This document shows positions 8,057 to 16,986 of a DNA stretch of 64,000 bases, piece by piece; position 1 is the first letter of the stretch, and each line of letters starts with the position of its first letter. The translations under genes and the position numbers were made by a program. A model generated the notes under the pieces. It was given only the letters and a program-made list of their open reading frames with translations. It did not search any database and was not told the DNA's origin. The stretch covers positions 124,001-188,000 of the forward strand of contig NZ_JAUSUH010000007.1 in NCBI RefSeq assembly GCF_030813595.1, read 5' to 3'. This DNA comes from Ancylobacter vacuolatus. Lineage in GTDB: Bacteria > Pseudomonadota > Alphaproteobacteria > Rhizobiales > Xanthobacteraceae.

Positions 8057-9688
8057 ATGGCAAAGATGATCCTGCATGACGGCGAGGCGCGCCGCGCGCT
8101 CGCCCGCGGCGTCGGCAAGCTGGCGGCGGCGGTTGAATCGACGCTCGGTCCCAAGGGCATGAACGCCATGGTCGACCGGCCGATCGGCACCCCCATCGTC
8201 TCGCGCGACGGCGTCACCATCGCCTCCGAGATCGAGCTGCCCGACCGCTTCGAGAATATGGGCGCGCAGGTGGTGCGCGAGGTCTCGATGCAGACCAACG
8301 AGGTCGCCGGCGACGGCACGACCACCGCCATGGTGCTGGCCAATGGCCTCATCCAGAACGGCGTCGCGGCGCTGGAGCGGGGCGCCAAGCCCGTCGACCT
8401 GTGCCGGGGCATCGATACGGCGGTCGATCTTGTGGTGGAAACGCTGAAGGGCCGCGCCCGCCCGGCTTCCGAGCGCTCGATGCTGGAAGCGGTGGCGACC
8501 ATCGCCGCCACCAATCCGCATCTCGGGCATCTCGTGGCCGAGGCGCTGCACCGGGTCGGCCTCGACGGCATCGTCTCCTCCGACTATGGCCTCACCATCG
8601 AGACAACGCTCGACGTGGTGGAAGGCATGTCCTTCGATCGCGGCTACATCTCCCACCACATGGTGACCGACGTCGAGAAGATGGAGGTGGTGCTGCACGA
8701 GCCCTACATCCTGCTGACCGACCTCAAGATCCGTGCCCCGCAGGAAATCGCCGGCCTCCGGCAGGCGGTGGCGCAGACCGGGCGCACGCTGGTCATCATC
8801 GCCGAGGAAATCGCCCCGGAAGTGGTCGTCACCCTGCTGGGGGACGGCAATCGCGGCAAGGTGCTGGTGGTCAACCCGCCCGATTACGGCCATTGGCGCA
8901 AGGCGATGATGGACGATCTCGCCATCATCACCGGCGGCAAGGTCATCGCCCGCGATCTCGGCGGACGACTGGAGGACGTCACCCTCGACGATCTCGGCAC
9001 CGCCCATCAGGTGCGCGCCAGCGCCCGCGAGACCGTCATCATTCGCGGCGGTGGAGACGCCGAGGCGATCGCCGCCCGCCGGGCGCAGGTGACCCGCCAG
9101 CACGAACTCGCCCCGCCCAATATCGAGCAGGACAAGCTGAAGGAGCGCCTCGCCAAGCTCTCCGGTGGCACGGCGGTCATCTATGCCGGCGGCGTGACGC
9201 CGGTCGAGCAGAAGCGTACTCTCCAGCTCATCGACGACGCGCTGAGCGCCACCCGCGCGGCGGCGGAAGAGGGCATCGTCGCCGGCGGCGGCACGGCGCT
9301 GCTGCAATGCGCACCCATCGTCGCCTCCCGGCTCGGCAATCTCAATGGCGATGTCGGCGAAGGCATCCGCCTGGTGCGCGAGACGCTGGCCCGCCCGGCG
9401 GCCTTCATCGCCCGCAATGCCGGCTACGACCCCGAGGCCATCGTCGAGAAGCTGATGGCGGCGGCCGAGGGCGTCGGCTTCGATGCCGCCACCGGCGAGA
9501 TGACGGACATGATCTCGGCCGGCATCGTCGATCCGGTGCGCGTCACCTACACGGCGCTGCGCAACGCCGCCTCGGTCGCCACGCTGGTGCTTACCACCAA
9601 CACGCTGATTGCCGACATCACCGATTATGTCGACCCCACCGCCGGTCCCGCGCTCGGCGGCGGTGCTGAAAAGCTCGGCCGCGCATGA
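8057..9688 (+). CDS. groEL: GroEL-type chaperonin dedicated to the monooxygenase (MimG-like)
   Basis: A 543-residue chaperonin with the ATPase motif GDGTTT at residues 85-90 (Asp86) and the C-terminal nucleotide-binding segment DDALSATRAA followed by EEGIVAGGG. It lacks the Gly-Met-rich tail of housekeeping GroEL and has no groES next to it. GroEL-like MimG proteins are known to be required for folding of the mycobacterial MimABCD enzyme, so the same client role is likely. ATG 8057 follows GAACGAGGAAACAGCC, with GAGGA as ribosome-binding site. Confidence 0.92.
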   Translation: MAKMILHDGEARRALARGVGKLAAAVESTLGPKGMNAMVDRPIGTPIVSRDGVTIASEIELPDRFENMGAQVVREVSMQTNEVAGDGTTTAMVLANGLIQNGVAALERGAKPVDLCRGIDTAVDLVVETLKGRARPASERSMLEAVATIAATNPHLGHLVAEALHRVGLDGIVSSDYGLTIETTLDVVEGMSFDRGYISHHMVTDVEKMEVVLHEPYILLTDLKIRAPQEIAGLRQAVAQTGRTLVIIAEEIAPEVVVTLLGDGNRGKVLVVNPPDYGHWRKAMMDDLAIITGGKVIARDLGGRLEDVTLDDLGTAHQVRASARETVIIRGGGDAEAIAARRAQVTRQHELAPPNIEQDKLKERLAKLSGGTAVIYAGGVTPVEQKRTLQLIDDALSATRAAAEEGIVAGGGTALLQCAPIVASRLGNLNGDVGEGIRLVRETLARPAAFIARNAGYDPEAIVEKLMAAAEGVGFDAATGEMTDMISAGIVDPVRVTYTALRNAASVATLVLTTNTLIADITDYVDPTAGPALGGGAEKLGRA

Positions 9689-9697
9689 TCATGGCAT

Positions 9698-9727
9698 CCC
9701 GCCGGCGACTCCCGCCCGGCCGGCGGG
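9698..9727 (+). other. Hairpin after groEL
   Basis: CCCGCCGGC (9698-9706) pairs perfectly with GCCGGCGGG (9719-9727) around a 12-nt loop, ten bases beyond the groEL stop. No T-run follows. It may be an mRNA 3' stabiliser or a Rho-assisted end of the mim transcript. Confidence 0.4.
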
Positions 9728-9822
9728 CCGCCCCCCGGAAGGGTCCGGGAATTTCACGCCTCGACACCGCGCCGGCCCCGCTCTGGCCACGGCCGGTGGC
9801 ATCGACATTGAAGGGAACGACC

Positions 9823-9939
9823 ATGCGTGAATTTATCGCCGGGTTCGTCGGCAGCATCGTACGCCCGTTTTTCAGTGCCGTCCGTGCCGGAGCGCTCAAC
9901 CGCAGGGGCACCCGTCCGCCGGGAGACCTGGTTGAGTGA
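9823..9939 (+). CDS. Possible 38-residue small protein
   Basis: ATG 9823 follows AAGGG with seven bases spacing and opens a 38-codon frame. The N-terminal half is hydrophobic/amphipathic (MREFIAGFVGSIVRPFFSAV) and could lie on a membrane. The same frame is open from ATG 9685, which overlaps the groEL stop as ATGA and would give 84 residues with a Pro/Arg-rich start. No family recognised; it could be spurious. Confidence 0.3.
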   Translation: MREFIAGFVGSIVRPFFSAVRAGALNRRGTRPPGDLVE

Positions 9940-9982
9940 CGCTTGATTGGAAGCGTGGTAAAAACGATGCAATGACGCGAAG

Positions 9983-10020
9983 CAGATGCCGCACGCCAAG
10001 AATTCGGGCATCTGATATTT
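9983..10020 (+). terminator. Candidate end of the mim operon
   Basis: CAGATGCC (9983-9990) and GGCATCTG (10007-10014) form an 8-bp stem with a 16-nt loop followed by ATATTT. The tail is short of a true T-run. It lies between the small ORF and the next gene. Confidence 0.35.
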
Positions 10021-10046
10021 GCTAAAAATAATGGGAGGGGTCGTTG

Positions 10047-10544
10047 GTGTATATCATCACCAAGAAGGATGGTCCTCGAAAAGAGGATGTGTCCGCCAAG
10101 CAGATGATCCGAGAAAATTGGGGAACGATTGATCGTCTCGCCAATCAGATTTCGGGAGGCCGCTGGCAAGACATCAAGAAAGCCCGCGCCGCCAAGACAT
10201 CCGTCGCCGAATACGATCGTAAGAGCTTCATCGGCTACGCCTCGGCGGAGCGGGGGGCGTCGGCACGACCCTATATCCGCATCAGCCTGAATAACCGTGT
10301 CGTTGTGGTCGATGAGGACACTAACCGGCAGCTCGTCTTCCTCGGCGAAATCCGGCACCGCCCGCATGGCCGGGTGTTCTGTCTCGCCACCCGTGCCAAC
10401 GGCTTCTTCGATCCCGCGACGGACGAGGTGCTGGAGGCCTTGGCCGGGCTCGATGGATGCGTGCTCTCCGAGGACGAGATCGACGAACCGTTCAAGCAGG
10501 AGCTCGCCGCCCGTCTCGGCTTCGCCCCGGCACGGGACATCTGA
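10047..10544 (+). CDS. Protein of unknown function between the mim operon and its regulator
   Basis: A 165-residue soluble protein with no signal peptide or membrane segment and no family I recognise. Visible features are a basic N-terminal third (MIRENWGTIDRLANQISGGRWQ), a beta-rich middle (RISLNNRVVVVDEDTNRQLVFLGEI) and an acidic C-terminal helix. GGGAGGGG (10033-10040) precedes two possible starts, TTG 10044 and GTG 10047. The GTG is chosen for spacing. It ends 50 bp before the regulator and is probably co-transcribed with it. Function unknown. Confidence 0.7.
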   Translation: MYIITKKDGPRKEDVSAKQMIRENWGTIDRLANQISGGRWQDIKKARAAKTSVAEYDRKSFIGYASAERGASARPYIRISLNNRVVVVDEDTNRQLVFLGEIRHRPHGRVFCLATRANGFFDPATDEVLEALAGLDGCVLSEDEIDEPFKQELAARLGFAPARDI

Positions 10545-10594
10545 TCGAGCGCCTCCGACAGAAGCTGCGGCCCGCCTTGTGTGGAGGGGGGCCA

Positions 10595-12694
10595 GTGCGT
10601 GGGCTACGGGACACTGCAATGCAGACGGAAGCGCATATGACAAAGCCGCCCGTTGAGCGCCGTTCGACCGCACTCCCCTCTCTAGTCGAAGAGGGTGGGG
10701 ATGGTGCCGAGCACTCTGCGGATGGCGCCTCCTACGACGCATCGGCGACGATGAAGGCCTGGGAGAGTTTCCTGGATCAGAACCGGCCGATCGGGCCCGG
10801 CGGGCTGGTGCGTAGCGTCATCGAGCGCTCCTGGCAGCGCAGCGCCGTCTCCGGCGTCAACCCGCGCGGTCGCGGCAGCGACCTCATCGTCTCCGCCGAC
10901 GAGGTGGACGGCTTGCGCCGGCAGAATGGAGGCCTGGTCCAGGCGGCCGGCAAGACCTTCGAACGTCTTGCCGACATCCTCGGCGAGACTGCGACCATGG
11001 TCGTCGTCACCGACCAGCGCGGCGTCGTTATCGACACCGCCGGCGACCCCCATATTCTCGATGCTGCTCATGACATACGCTTGGAGATCGGTGCCAATTG
11101 GGGCGAGGCCGTCACCGGCACCAACGGCATCGGCACCGCGCTGGCGACGGGCAGGCCTGTCTATGTGCGCGCTGCCGAGCATTTCTGTGAGGGCGTGAAG
11201 TCCTGGACCTGCATCGGCGCGCCGATCCGCAATCCGCTCGATGGCAGCGTGATCGGCGTCGTCGACTTCTCCGGCCCGCAGGACATCTTCCGCCGCCACA
11301 ACATCGCCCTCGGCATGATGGCGGCGAGCCACATAGAGCTGGCCCTCGCCGACCAGCTGCGGGTGGAGCGCATGCAGCTGCTCGAATTGTGCCTTGCGCG
11401 GCTGCAAAGCGGAGGGCGCGGCGATGGCTATGTCATTCTCGACCGCCGAGGCCGGGTGATCCACCACAGTGACATCGCCGCCGCGCGCTGGCGCCATGCC
11501 CATCCCGGCAGCGAGCTCCGGCTCGGTGAGCAGCTGATGGACTTCAAGGGCGACAACTGGCCGGACAACATCGCCAACATTTCCGGCATCGATAGCCAGC
11601 GACTGGAGCCGCTGATGCACGCCGGCGACTTTTCCGGCGCCGTGCTGCTGCTCGGGCCGAGCGGCCACCCCGCCCCGGCGGTCCGGACCGGCACCAGCCC
11701 GGCGCGCGTAGCGCTGAGGGCGGCGCGGGAGGCCATCATCGGCGAGAGTGCGGTGCTGATCGAAGCCGTTGAGCGGGCCGAGCGCGCCGCGCAGGGCCGC
11801 AGCGCCATCCTGCTGGAGGGCGAGACGGGGGTTGGCAAGGAGTTGTTCGCCAAGCTCATCCACGCGGCCGGGCTCAGCACGGGCAAGGAGCCCTTCGTCA
11901 CTTTCAACTGCGGCGCGGTTTCCAAGGACCTGCTGGGCGGTGAGCTGTTCGGCCACGCCCCGGGCGCTTTCACCGGCGCCACCCGCGAGGGCCGCGCCGG
12001 ACGCTTCGAGATCGCCGATGGCGGTGCGCTCAGCCTCGACGAGATCGGCGAGATGCCGCTTGAGCTCCAGCCTTATCTCCTGCGCATCCTTGAGGAGAAT
12101 GCGGTCTACCGCATCGGCGAGGGGCGGCCTCGGCCGATCAATGTGCGGCTCATCGCTTCCACCAACCGTAACCTCAAGGTGGAGGCGGCGGAGGGGCGCT
12201 TCCGCAAGGACCTCTATTTCCGCATCGGCGCGGTCAAGATCACCATTCCTCCGCTGCGCAACCGCCATGGCGACATCCGCCTGCTGGTGCACCATTTCAA
12301 CAGCCGTATGGCGGAAACCCAGGGCACCGAGCCGCTGCGCTTCCAGCCGGCGGTGATCGATCTGCTCGAGCGCTATGAGTGGCCCGGCAATGTCCGGGAG
12401 GTGCGCAACCTTGTCGAGTCGCTGTCGCTGATGGCGATCGACCGCACCGTGGGAATCGACGACCTGCCGGAAGACTTCATTGAGGACGTGCAGCACCTGC
12501 ACGAGGCGGGCGGCGAGGCGGCCGAGGGGGCCGACGCCGGGGAGCCGATTGCCCGTATCGACGAGGCCGAGCGCCGGCTGATCGAGCGCACGCTGGTCGC
12601 CTCGGGCGGCAATACATCGGTTGCCGCCCATCGGCTGGGGATCTCGCGCAGCACGCTTTATCGAAAGCTCCAGCACTATCGCGCAAGGCTTTAG
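10595..12694 (+). CDS. mimR: Sigma-54-dependent transcriptional activator, AcoR/MimR type
   Basis: About 699 residues with the AcoR layout. An N-terminal sensor region contains a GAF domain (from about FERLADILG to VVDFSG). The central AAA+ domain has Walker A GETGVGKE, the sigma-54-contacting GAFTGA loop and Walker [10 protein letters not shown] Fis-type HTH closes the protein ([18 protein letters not shown]). GTG 10595 is chosen for the strong GGAGGGGG just upstream; in-frame ATGs at 10619 and 10637 are alternatives. It is expected to bind upstream of 1332 and drive the sigma-54 promoter in response to substrate or product. It sits downstream of the operon it should control, on the same strand. 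Confidence 0.92.
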   Translation: MRGLRDTAMQTEAHMTKPPVERRSTALPSLVEEGGDGAEHSADGASYDASATMKAWESFLDQNRPIGPGGLVRSVIERSWQRSAVSGVNPRGRGSDLIVSADEVDGLRRQNGGLVQAAGKTFERLADILGETATMVVVTDQRGVVIDTAGDPHILDAAHDIRLEIGANWGEAVTGTNGIGTALATGRPVYVRAAEHFCEGVKSWTCIGAPIRNPLDGSVIGVVDFSGPQDIFRRHNIALGMMAASHIELALADQLRVERMQLLELCLARLQSGGRGDGYVILDRRGRVIHHSDIAAARWRHAHPGSELRLGEQLMDFKGDNWPDNIANISGIDSQRLEPLMHAGDFSGAVLLLGPSGHPAPAVRTGTSPARVALRAAREAIIGESAVLIEAVERAERAAQGRSAILLEGETGVGKELFAKLIHAAGLSTGKEPFVTFNCGAVSKDLLGGELFGHAPGAFTGATREGRAGRFEIADGGALSLDEIGEMPLELQPYLLRILEENAVYRIGEGRPRPINVRLIASTNRNLKVEAAEGRFRKDLYFRIGAVKITIPPLRNRHGDIRLLVHHFNSRMAETQGTEPLRFQPAVIDLLERYEWPGNVREVRNLVESLSLMAIDRTVGIDDLPEDFIEDVQHLHEAGGEAAEGADAGEPIARIDEAERRLIERTLVASGGNTSVAAHRLGISRSTLYRKLQHYRARL

Positions 12695-12735
12695 CCGCCG
12701 CGCGCCGGCACAGGCAACAAAGGGGCGAGGCTCAG

Positions 12736-13200
12736 ATGACCGAACCGATGTATTCCCCCGGCCGCGTTCCCCCGGCCAGCGAGCTTGCCTCGACCATTCT
12801 CGACAAGGTCGAGCGCGACGTGGTCTTCATCCTGCGCATTCGGGGGGAGAGCCTTGATTTGCTTTCGCGGCACTTCCAGGGCTTCATCGAGCGCGCGCTC
12901 GGCGCGAACGGCGTCGATTATGGCGACCATCCGCTCCTGCGGCTGTTCGTCGAGTCGCATGGCCGCGAACTCACTGAGTTCGTGGTGAACGGCATGGCCC
13001 TGTCGCACCAGATCGACCTGAAGGCATTCGAGCGCTTCGGTGGGGATTCCACCCATCTTCTGCGGGCCGACATCTGGGACAGCCTGCGCAGCTATGTCGA
13101 GAGCGCCGAGCAGCATTTCATGTCCGGGCTCGGCGGCCTGCACGACATTCTGGCCGAAGTCGCCGCCCTCCGCCCGGGAACTGCGGGAGGCGCCCAATGA
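12736..13200 (+). CDS. Unknown helical protein, gene 1 of a four-gene coupled set
   Basis: A 154-residue soluble protein that appears almost wholly helical, without signal peptide or membrane segment. No family recognised. Notable stretches are LDKVERDVVFILRIRGESLDL and SHGRELTEFVVNGMALSHQ; the several His and Arg residues do not form a metal motif I know. The gene begins 41 bp after mimR behind GGGGCGAGG and overlaps the next gene as ATGA, so it belongs to the regulator transcript. Function unknown; the context suggests a role linked to the monooxygenase. Confidence 0.75.
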   Translation: MTEPMYSPGRVPPASELASTILDKVERDVVFILRIRGESLDLLSRHFQGFIERALGANGVDYGDHPLLRLFVESHGRELTEFVVNGMALSHQIDLKAFERFGGDSTHLLRADIWDSLRSYVESAEQHFMSGLGGLHDILAEVAALRPGTAGGAQ

Positions 13201-13499
13201 CGGATACGCAGCACCTGCGCGCCCTGCTCGGAAAGCGGCTTGAGATGGTTCAGGAGATCGCCCGGCTGAATGCGCGCGAGTTGCAGAACCGGCAGATCGT
13301 CAGCGGCCTCGAACTGGAGGTGATGCTGTGCGAGCGCGACCTCTCGCAGGGGGAGGATGCACCCGCCACGGCGCAGCGCCTCGCCCAGGCCCGGGCGCAG
13401 TACGACGCGACGCAGGCCCGGCTCGCCGATGACGCGCGCGACCTCATGGAATGGCACGGGCAGCTCGACGCGCTGGACCGCGAGATCAGTAAACAGTGA
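13197..13499 (+). CDS. Unknown coiled-coil protein, gene 2 of the set
   Basis: A 100-residue protein predicted to be one long coiled coil or helical hairpin, rich in Leu, Ala, Arg and Glu heptads. One short loop (LSQGEDAPATAQ) lies in the middle. There is no catalytic motif or targeting signal. ATG 13197 overlaps the previous stop (ATGA), implying translational coupling and likely stoichiometric production with the 154-residue protein. Could be a scaffold or adaptor; inference only. Confidence 0.75.
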   Translation: MTDTQHLRALLGKRLEMVQEIARLNARELQNRQIVSGLELEVMLCERDLSQGEDAPATAQRLAQARAQYDATQARLADDARDLMEWHGQLDALDREISKQ

Positions 13500-13532
13500 G
13501 CCGAATGGCCGGGCATCAGGGAGCCTAACGAC

Positions 13533-14696
13533 ATGAGCACGACCGAAGCCCAGGCATCGCCGCTTTTCACCCTGCTGGCGCGGCAATGGCGGCTGGAGGC
13601 GGAGGTTCAGGCCTGTGCTTTCGCCCAGGACGGTGCCAGCCTTGCCTATGCGCTGGCGGATGGCACGCTCGCCCTTGTCTCGATGGAGGACCCGGAAGCG
13701 GCGGGTGTGCGCTGGCGCATGTCGATCGAGGACGGGCGTTCCACCATTTCCCCGCGCGCCCGACCTGTGACCGCCCCGGCCAGCATGCCGGTGGGGGAGC
13801 ACCCGCTGCGTCTGGCGGCGTTCGGCCGGTCGGGCTTTCTGGTGGGCGGCGCTACCGGGCGGGTGGTACAGATCGGCGCCGACGGGTCGACGCGGGTGAT
13901 GGTCGAACATGACAGCGCGGGCGTCGACGCAATGGCAACCTTTTGCGAGGGCGCTGCAGGCGCGCGCCCGACCTGGGTCGCCGCCAGCGGCAGCGTCACG
14001 CGCTATGATCCCGAGGGCGGCACCGCACGGGCGATGGCGCGCTATGAGGGCACCGCCCGAGTGGTTGCACCCGCGCCCGGCGTCGAACGCGTCGCGCTGG
14101 GCTTCGACGCCAGCCTCTCGCTTATCGACCTGCACATCACCGACCCGCACGGCGCCGCCGGCGAGCCGTTCGAGATACCGCTCGGGCCGGTGGAGGCGCT
14201 GGCCTGGTCGCCGGACGGGCGCTTTCTGGCCGCCGGCCTTCTCGATGGCGGTGTCGCCCTGATCGACCCCGCGACGCGGCGCGTGCTGCGCCTGCCGGAT
14301 TATCCGGCCCCGGTGCGCACGCTGGACTGGAGCGCCGATTCCCGCTGGCTCGTCACCAGCGGCGCCTTCCGCACCATCGTCTGGGCGGTGGACGGTGGAC
14401 ACGAGCGCCCCAAAACCTTGGAGACCGGCCGTTCCGGCCTGGTGGCGGTGGAGGCGGCGCGGCTGCATCCCCATCTGCCCCTCGTCGCGGCCGGCTTTGA
14501 AAATGGCATGATCATCGTCATGGCCGTTGGTCAACGCGACGAACTCGTCATTCGCGATCCGGCGCCGGGCGGCCTGCGCGAGCTGAGCTGGTCGGGCGAT
14601 GGCGAGCACCTCGCCTTTCACGCCGCACAAGGCTGGGCCGGGGTCATCGACCTGCCGGCCCACATGTTCAAACAGATCAACAGGAGGGTTCCATGA
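13533..14696 (+). CDS. WD40-like beta-propeller protein, gene 3 of the set
   Basis: A 387-residue protein with repeated beta-propeller blades. Examples are LAWSPDGRFLAAGLLDGGVALID (about 228-250), LDWSADSRWLVTSG and LSWSGDGEHLAFHA, with similar but weaker repeats in the N-terminal half. There is no signal peptide, so it should be cytoplasmic and act as a protein-interaction platform. AGGGAGC precedes the start. The stop overlaps the next ATG as ATGA. Bacterial WD40 proteins beside a monooxygenase regulator are not something I know as an established system. Confidence 0.75.
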   Translation: MSTTEAQASPLFTLLARQWRLEAEVQACAFAQDGASLAYALADGTLALVSMEDPEAAGVRWRMSIEDGRSTISPRARPVTAPASMPVGEHPLRLAAFGRSGFLVGGATGRVVQIGADGSTRVMVEHDSAGVDAMATFCEGAAGARPTWVAASGSVTRYDPEGGTARAMARYEGTARVVAPAPGVERVALGFDASLSLIDLHITDPHGAAGEPFEIPLGPVEALAWSPDGRFLAAGLLDGGVALIDPATRRVLRLPDYPAPVRTLDWSADSRWLVTSGAFRTIVWAVDGGHERPKTLETGRSGLVAVEAARLHPHLPLVAAGFENGMIIVMAVGQRDELVIRDPAPGGLRELSWSGDGEHLAFHAAQGWAGVIDLPAHMFKQINRRVP

Positions 14697-14875
14697 CAGC
14701 GACCGACAAGATCGCCGAGAGCAAGGACAGGTTCTTCGACGAGATAGCGGTGCTCGCCGAACGGATGATCGCCGAGCACGGCCGTGATTTCACCATGGGT
14801 GCGTTCGTCCTCGCCGCGCGCTTCATCGCGGAGAAGAAGGATCTCGGCAATCGCGGCCTTGCGCCGACAAATTGA
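14693..14875 (+). CDS. Unknown 60-residue protein, gene 4 of the set
   Basis: A small soluble, charged, helical protein with no known motif. ATG 14693 overlaps the propeller-gene stop and is preceded by a perfect AGGAGG, so it is probably expressed well. The overlap and ribosome-binding site make it a convincing gene despite its size. Between it and the next gene (14876-15132) I see only a weak 8-bp inverted repeat (14936-14964). Confidence 0.65.
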   Translation: MTATDKIAESKDRFFDEIAVLAERMIAEHGRDFTMGAFVLAARFIAEKKDLGNRGLAPTN

Positions 14876-15132
14876 GCCTGGCGTTGGGGGGGCACACCCG
14901 GAATTGTTGGCTTGGAGACGCTTTCGGCGCGCTCCGCTGCGGCGCGGCGGGTGCGGGCCGCAGCAAGGCTCGAAGCCCGACATCCGTCGCGAGGCGATCC
15001 GGTGCAGCCTGACATTCAACCCGACAGGCAGGCTGCCGCGCGTCGTCCGATCGAGGCAGTACCTTACGGCAGAGGCCCAGGCATCGCGCATGATTTTGGC
15101 GTCTAGGCCCCATTGAACTTCCGTTCGGCTTC

Positions 15133-15150
15133 ACTTAACGTTTGTTAAGT
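15133..15150. promoter_or_regulatory. Palindromic operator before the HTH-cupin regulator
   Basis: ACTTAAC (15133-15139) and GTTAAGT (15144-15150) are exact inverted repeats separated by GTTT. They lie immediately upstream of the regulator start in otherwise GC-rich DNA. HTH-cupin regulators commonly repress their own gene, so this is a likely autoregulatory site. Confidence 0.6.
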
Positions 15151-15170
15151 CGTGCCGGATGAAGGACGAG

Positions 15171-15797
15171 ATGGACTCCTCGACGCGCCCCGTTCCAGAT
15201 GAGACCGACACGCTGCGCCTGGTGGCGGAGCGGCTGCGCCGGCTGCGGCGGGCTAACGGTTTGTCGCTGCGCCAGCTGGCGGAGGCGACGGGGACTTCGG
15301 CGAGTTTTCTCAGCCAGCTGGAGCGCGGGCTCACGGGGGCCAGCGCCTCGACGCTGATCCGCATTGCCAACTGCTTCGGCACCAGCATTTCCGAACTGTT
15401 CTCAGCGCCGGAGATCACCCGCGATCCGGTTTTGCGCCGCGCGCAACGCCCGGCGCTGCCGGTGACGGACGGCCAGCGCAAAATGCTGCTGTCGCGCCGC
15501 CCGCTGACCCATTTCGAAACCTATGTCTCGGAATTCGATGTCGGCGGCTCCACGGGTCCCGAGCAATACACCCATGGCGACTCGCACGAGATGTTCATCG
15601 TGCTGAGGGGATCCGTGCGGCTGGAGCTGGGCGCCGATCATCATGAAATGCACGCGGGCGACAGCGTCGAATACGCGACGTCGGTCCCGCATCGGGTCGC
15701 GAACATCGGGGATGTCGTGGCCGAGGTGCTGTTCATCATTTCGCCGCCAACCTCGACGGCGACCTACCTCGATACTTACCGCGCCAAGGGTGAGTAG
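15171..15797 (+). CDS. XRE-family HTH plus cupin transcriptional regulator (PuuR/SutR-like)
   Basis: A 208-residue regulator. The N-terminal HTH_3 domain (LRRLRRANGLSLRQLAEAT, then SFLSQLERG) binds DNA. A C-terminal cupin_2 barrel (about 130-205, with THGDSHEMFIVLRGSVRLELG) is expected to sense a small ligand. ATG 15171 is preferred because AAGGA lies just upstream; ATG 15159 is in frame. It heads the ABC transporter/oxidoreductase operon, matching PuuR-type control of polyamine or amine catabolism. Ligand inferred, not shown. Confidence 0.88.
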   Translation: MDSSTRPVPDETDTLRLVAERLRRLRRANGLSLRQLAEATGTSASFLSQLERGLTGASASTLIRIANCFGTSISELFSAPEITRDPVLRRAQRPALPVTDGQRKMLLSRRPLTHFETYVSEFDVGGSTGPEQYTHGDSHEMFIVLRGSVRLELGADHHEMHAGDSVEYATSVPHRVANIGDVVAEVLFIISPPTSTATYLDTYRAKGE

Positions 15798-15894
15798 CGC
15801 AGGCACGCCAAGGACGGGCGCTGTCCTTCCGTGGCGAGCGAAGTTCACACGGCAAAAGCATAAGCCCCAGGGGCATAGTCCAGAGGAGAGAAAG

Positions 15895-16971
15895 ATGAAG
15901 CGGAGCACATTCACCGGCATCGCCACGCTCGCCGCCGTCGGCATAGCGCTGGCCGGCGCCGCGCGGGCCGAGAGCCCGGTCGCCGGCGCGGTCGCCGAAG
16001 GCTCGCTCAAGGGCAAGACGCTGACATTCGTGTCCTATGGCGGTGTCTTTCAGGACGGCCAGATCAAGGCGCTGGAGGATTTCGTCAAGAAGTCCGGCGT
16101 CACTCTCCTGTCGGACGGGCCGACCGAGAACGCCAAGATCCAGGCGCAGGTCGAGTCGAAGAACGTCGCATGGGACGTGGTGGATACGGGCGACTACACG
16201 CCCTTCGTCCATTGCGGCACGCTGTTCCAGAAGCTGGATCTCAGCAAGATCGACACCTCCAAGATCCCGCCCGGCCAGGTCGGCCCGTGCAGCGTTCCGG
16301 CGATGAACTATGCCGTTATGTTCCTGTACAACAAGGAAAAATACGGCGACAACCCGCCCAAGAGCTGGGCCGATTTCTTCGATGTCGAGAAGTTCCCCGG
16401 CACGCGCGGCATTCCCGGCTATGCCGACGCCGAAGGCTACATGGTGGAGCTTGGCCTGCTCGCGGACGGCGTGCCGAAGGACAAGATGTTCCCGGCCGAT
16501 ATCGACCGCGGCCTGAACAAGTGGCGCTCGATCCGGGAGCATCTGGTGCCGTGGACGACCGGCGCGGAGAGCCAGCAGATGATGGAGTCGGGCGAGGCGG
16601 ACATGGTCATGGTCTGGTCGGGCCGCGGCAAGGCGGCTCTGGCGAACGGCGCCAAATATGTGCCGGTCTGGAAGGACTGGATCGTCGTCAAGGACCAGAT
16701 CGCCATCCCCGTCGGCGTGAAGGACACGGATGCCGCCCACGCGCTGGTCAATGCCTATCTCGGCAAGCACGCGCAGGAAGTGATGGCTGAGACGACCTCC
16801 TATTCGCCGATCAATGTCGACGCCACGCCCAAGGTGGACGAGCTCACCGCCTCGTTCATGACCAATACGCCCGAGAAGCAGGCGATGGCCTACAACCAGA
16901 ACGTCGATTACTGGGTCAAGAACTACGACGCTCTTAGCGCCAAATGGGCGGAATTCATCGCCGGCAACTGA
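15895..16971 (+). CDS. ABC transporter periplasmic substrate-binding protein (PotD/PotF-like)
   Basis: A 358-residue family-1 solute-binding protein that begins with a signal peptide (basic MKRSTF, hydrophobic core, cleavage after AARA near residue 24). The mature start LTFVSYGGVFQDGQIKAL is typical of the spermidine/putrescine class. GAGGAGAG lies just before ATG 15895. It delivers substrate to the two permeases that follow. A polyamine or related amine is the best guess from the neighbouring oxidoreductase. Confidence 0.9.
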   Translation: MKRSTFTGIATLAAVGIALAGAARAESPVAGAVAEGSLKGKTLTFVSYGGVFQDGQIKALEDFVKKSGVTLLSDGPTENAKIQAQVESKNVAWDVVDTGDYTPFVHCGTLFQKLDLSKIDTSKIPPGQVGPCSVPAMNYAVMFLYNKEKYGDNPPKSWADFFDVEKFPGTRGIPGYADAEGYMVELGLLADGVPKDKMFPADIDRGLNKWRSIREHLVPWTTGAESQQMMESGEADMVMVWSGRGKAALANGAKYVPVWKDWIVVKDQIAIPVGVKDTDAAHALVNAYLGKHAQEVMAETTSYSPINVDATPKVDELTASFMTNTPEKQAMAYNQNVDYWVKNYDALSAKWAEFIAGN

Positions 16972-16986
16972 TCCGGCGTTTGAAAC

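Noticed and set aside
7028..9307. Very long minus-strand open frame across groEL
   Set aside because: Antisense shadow of the GC-rich groEL and DUF59 genes; its His/Asp/Gly-rich product is typical of such artefacts.
9956..9971. GG-N10-GC spacing (TGGTAA...ATGC) upstream of 10047
   Set aside because: Only the dinucleotides match; the flanking consensus bases do not.
14936..14964. Eight-bp inverted repeat after the four-gene set
   Set aside because: Thirteen-base loop and no T-run; too weak to call a terminator.
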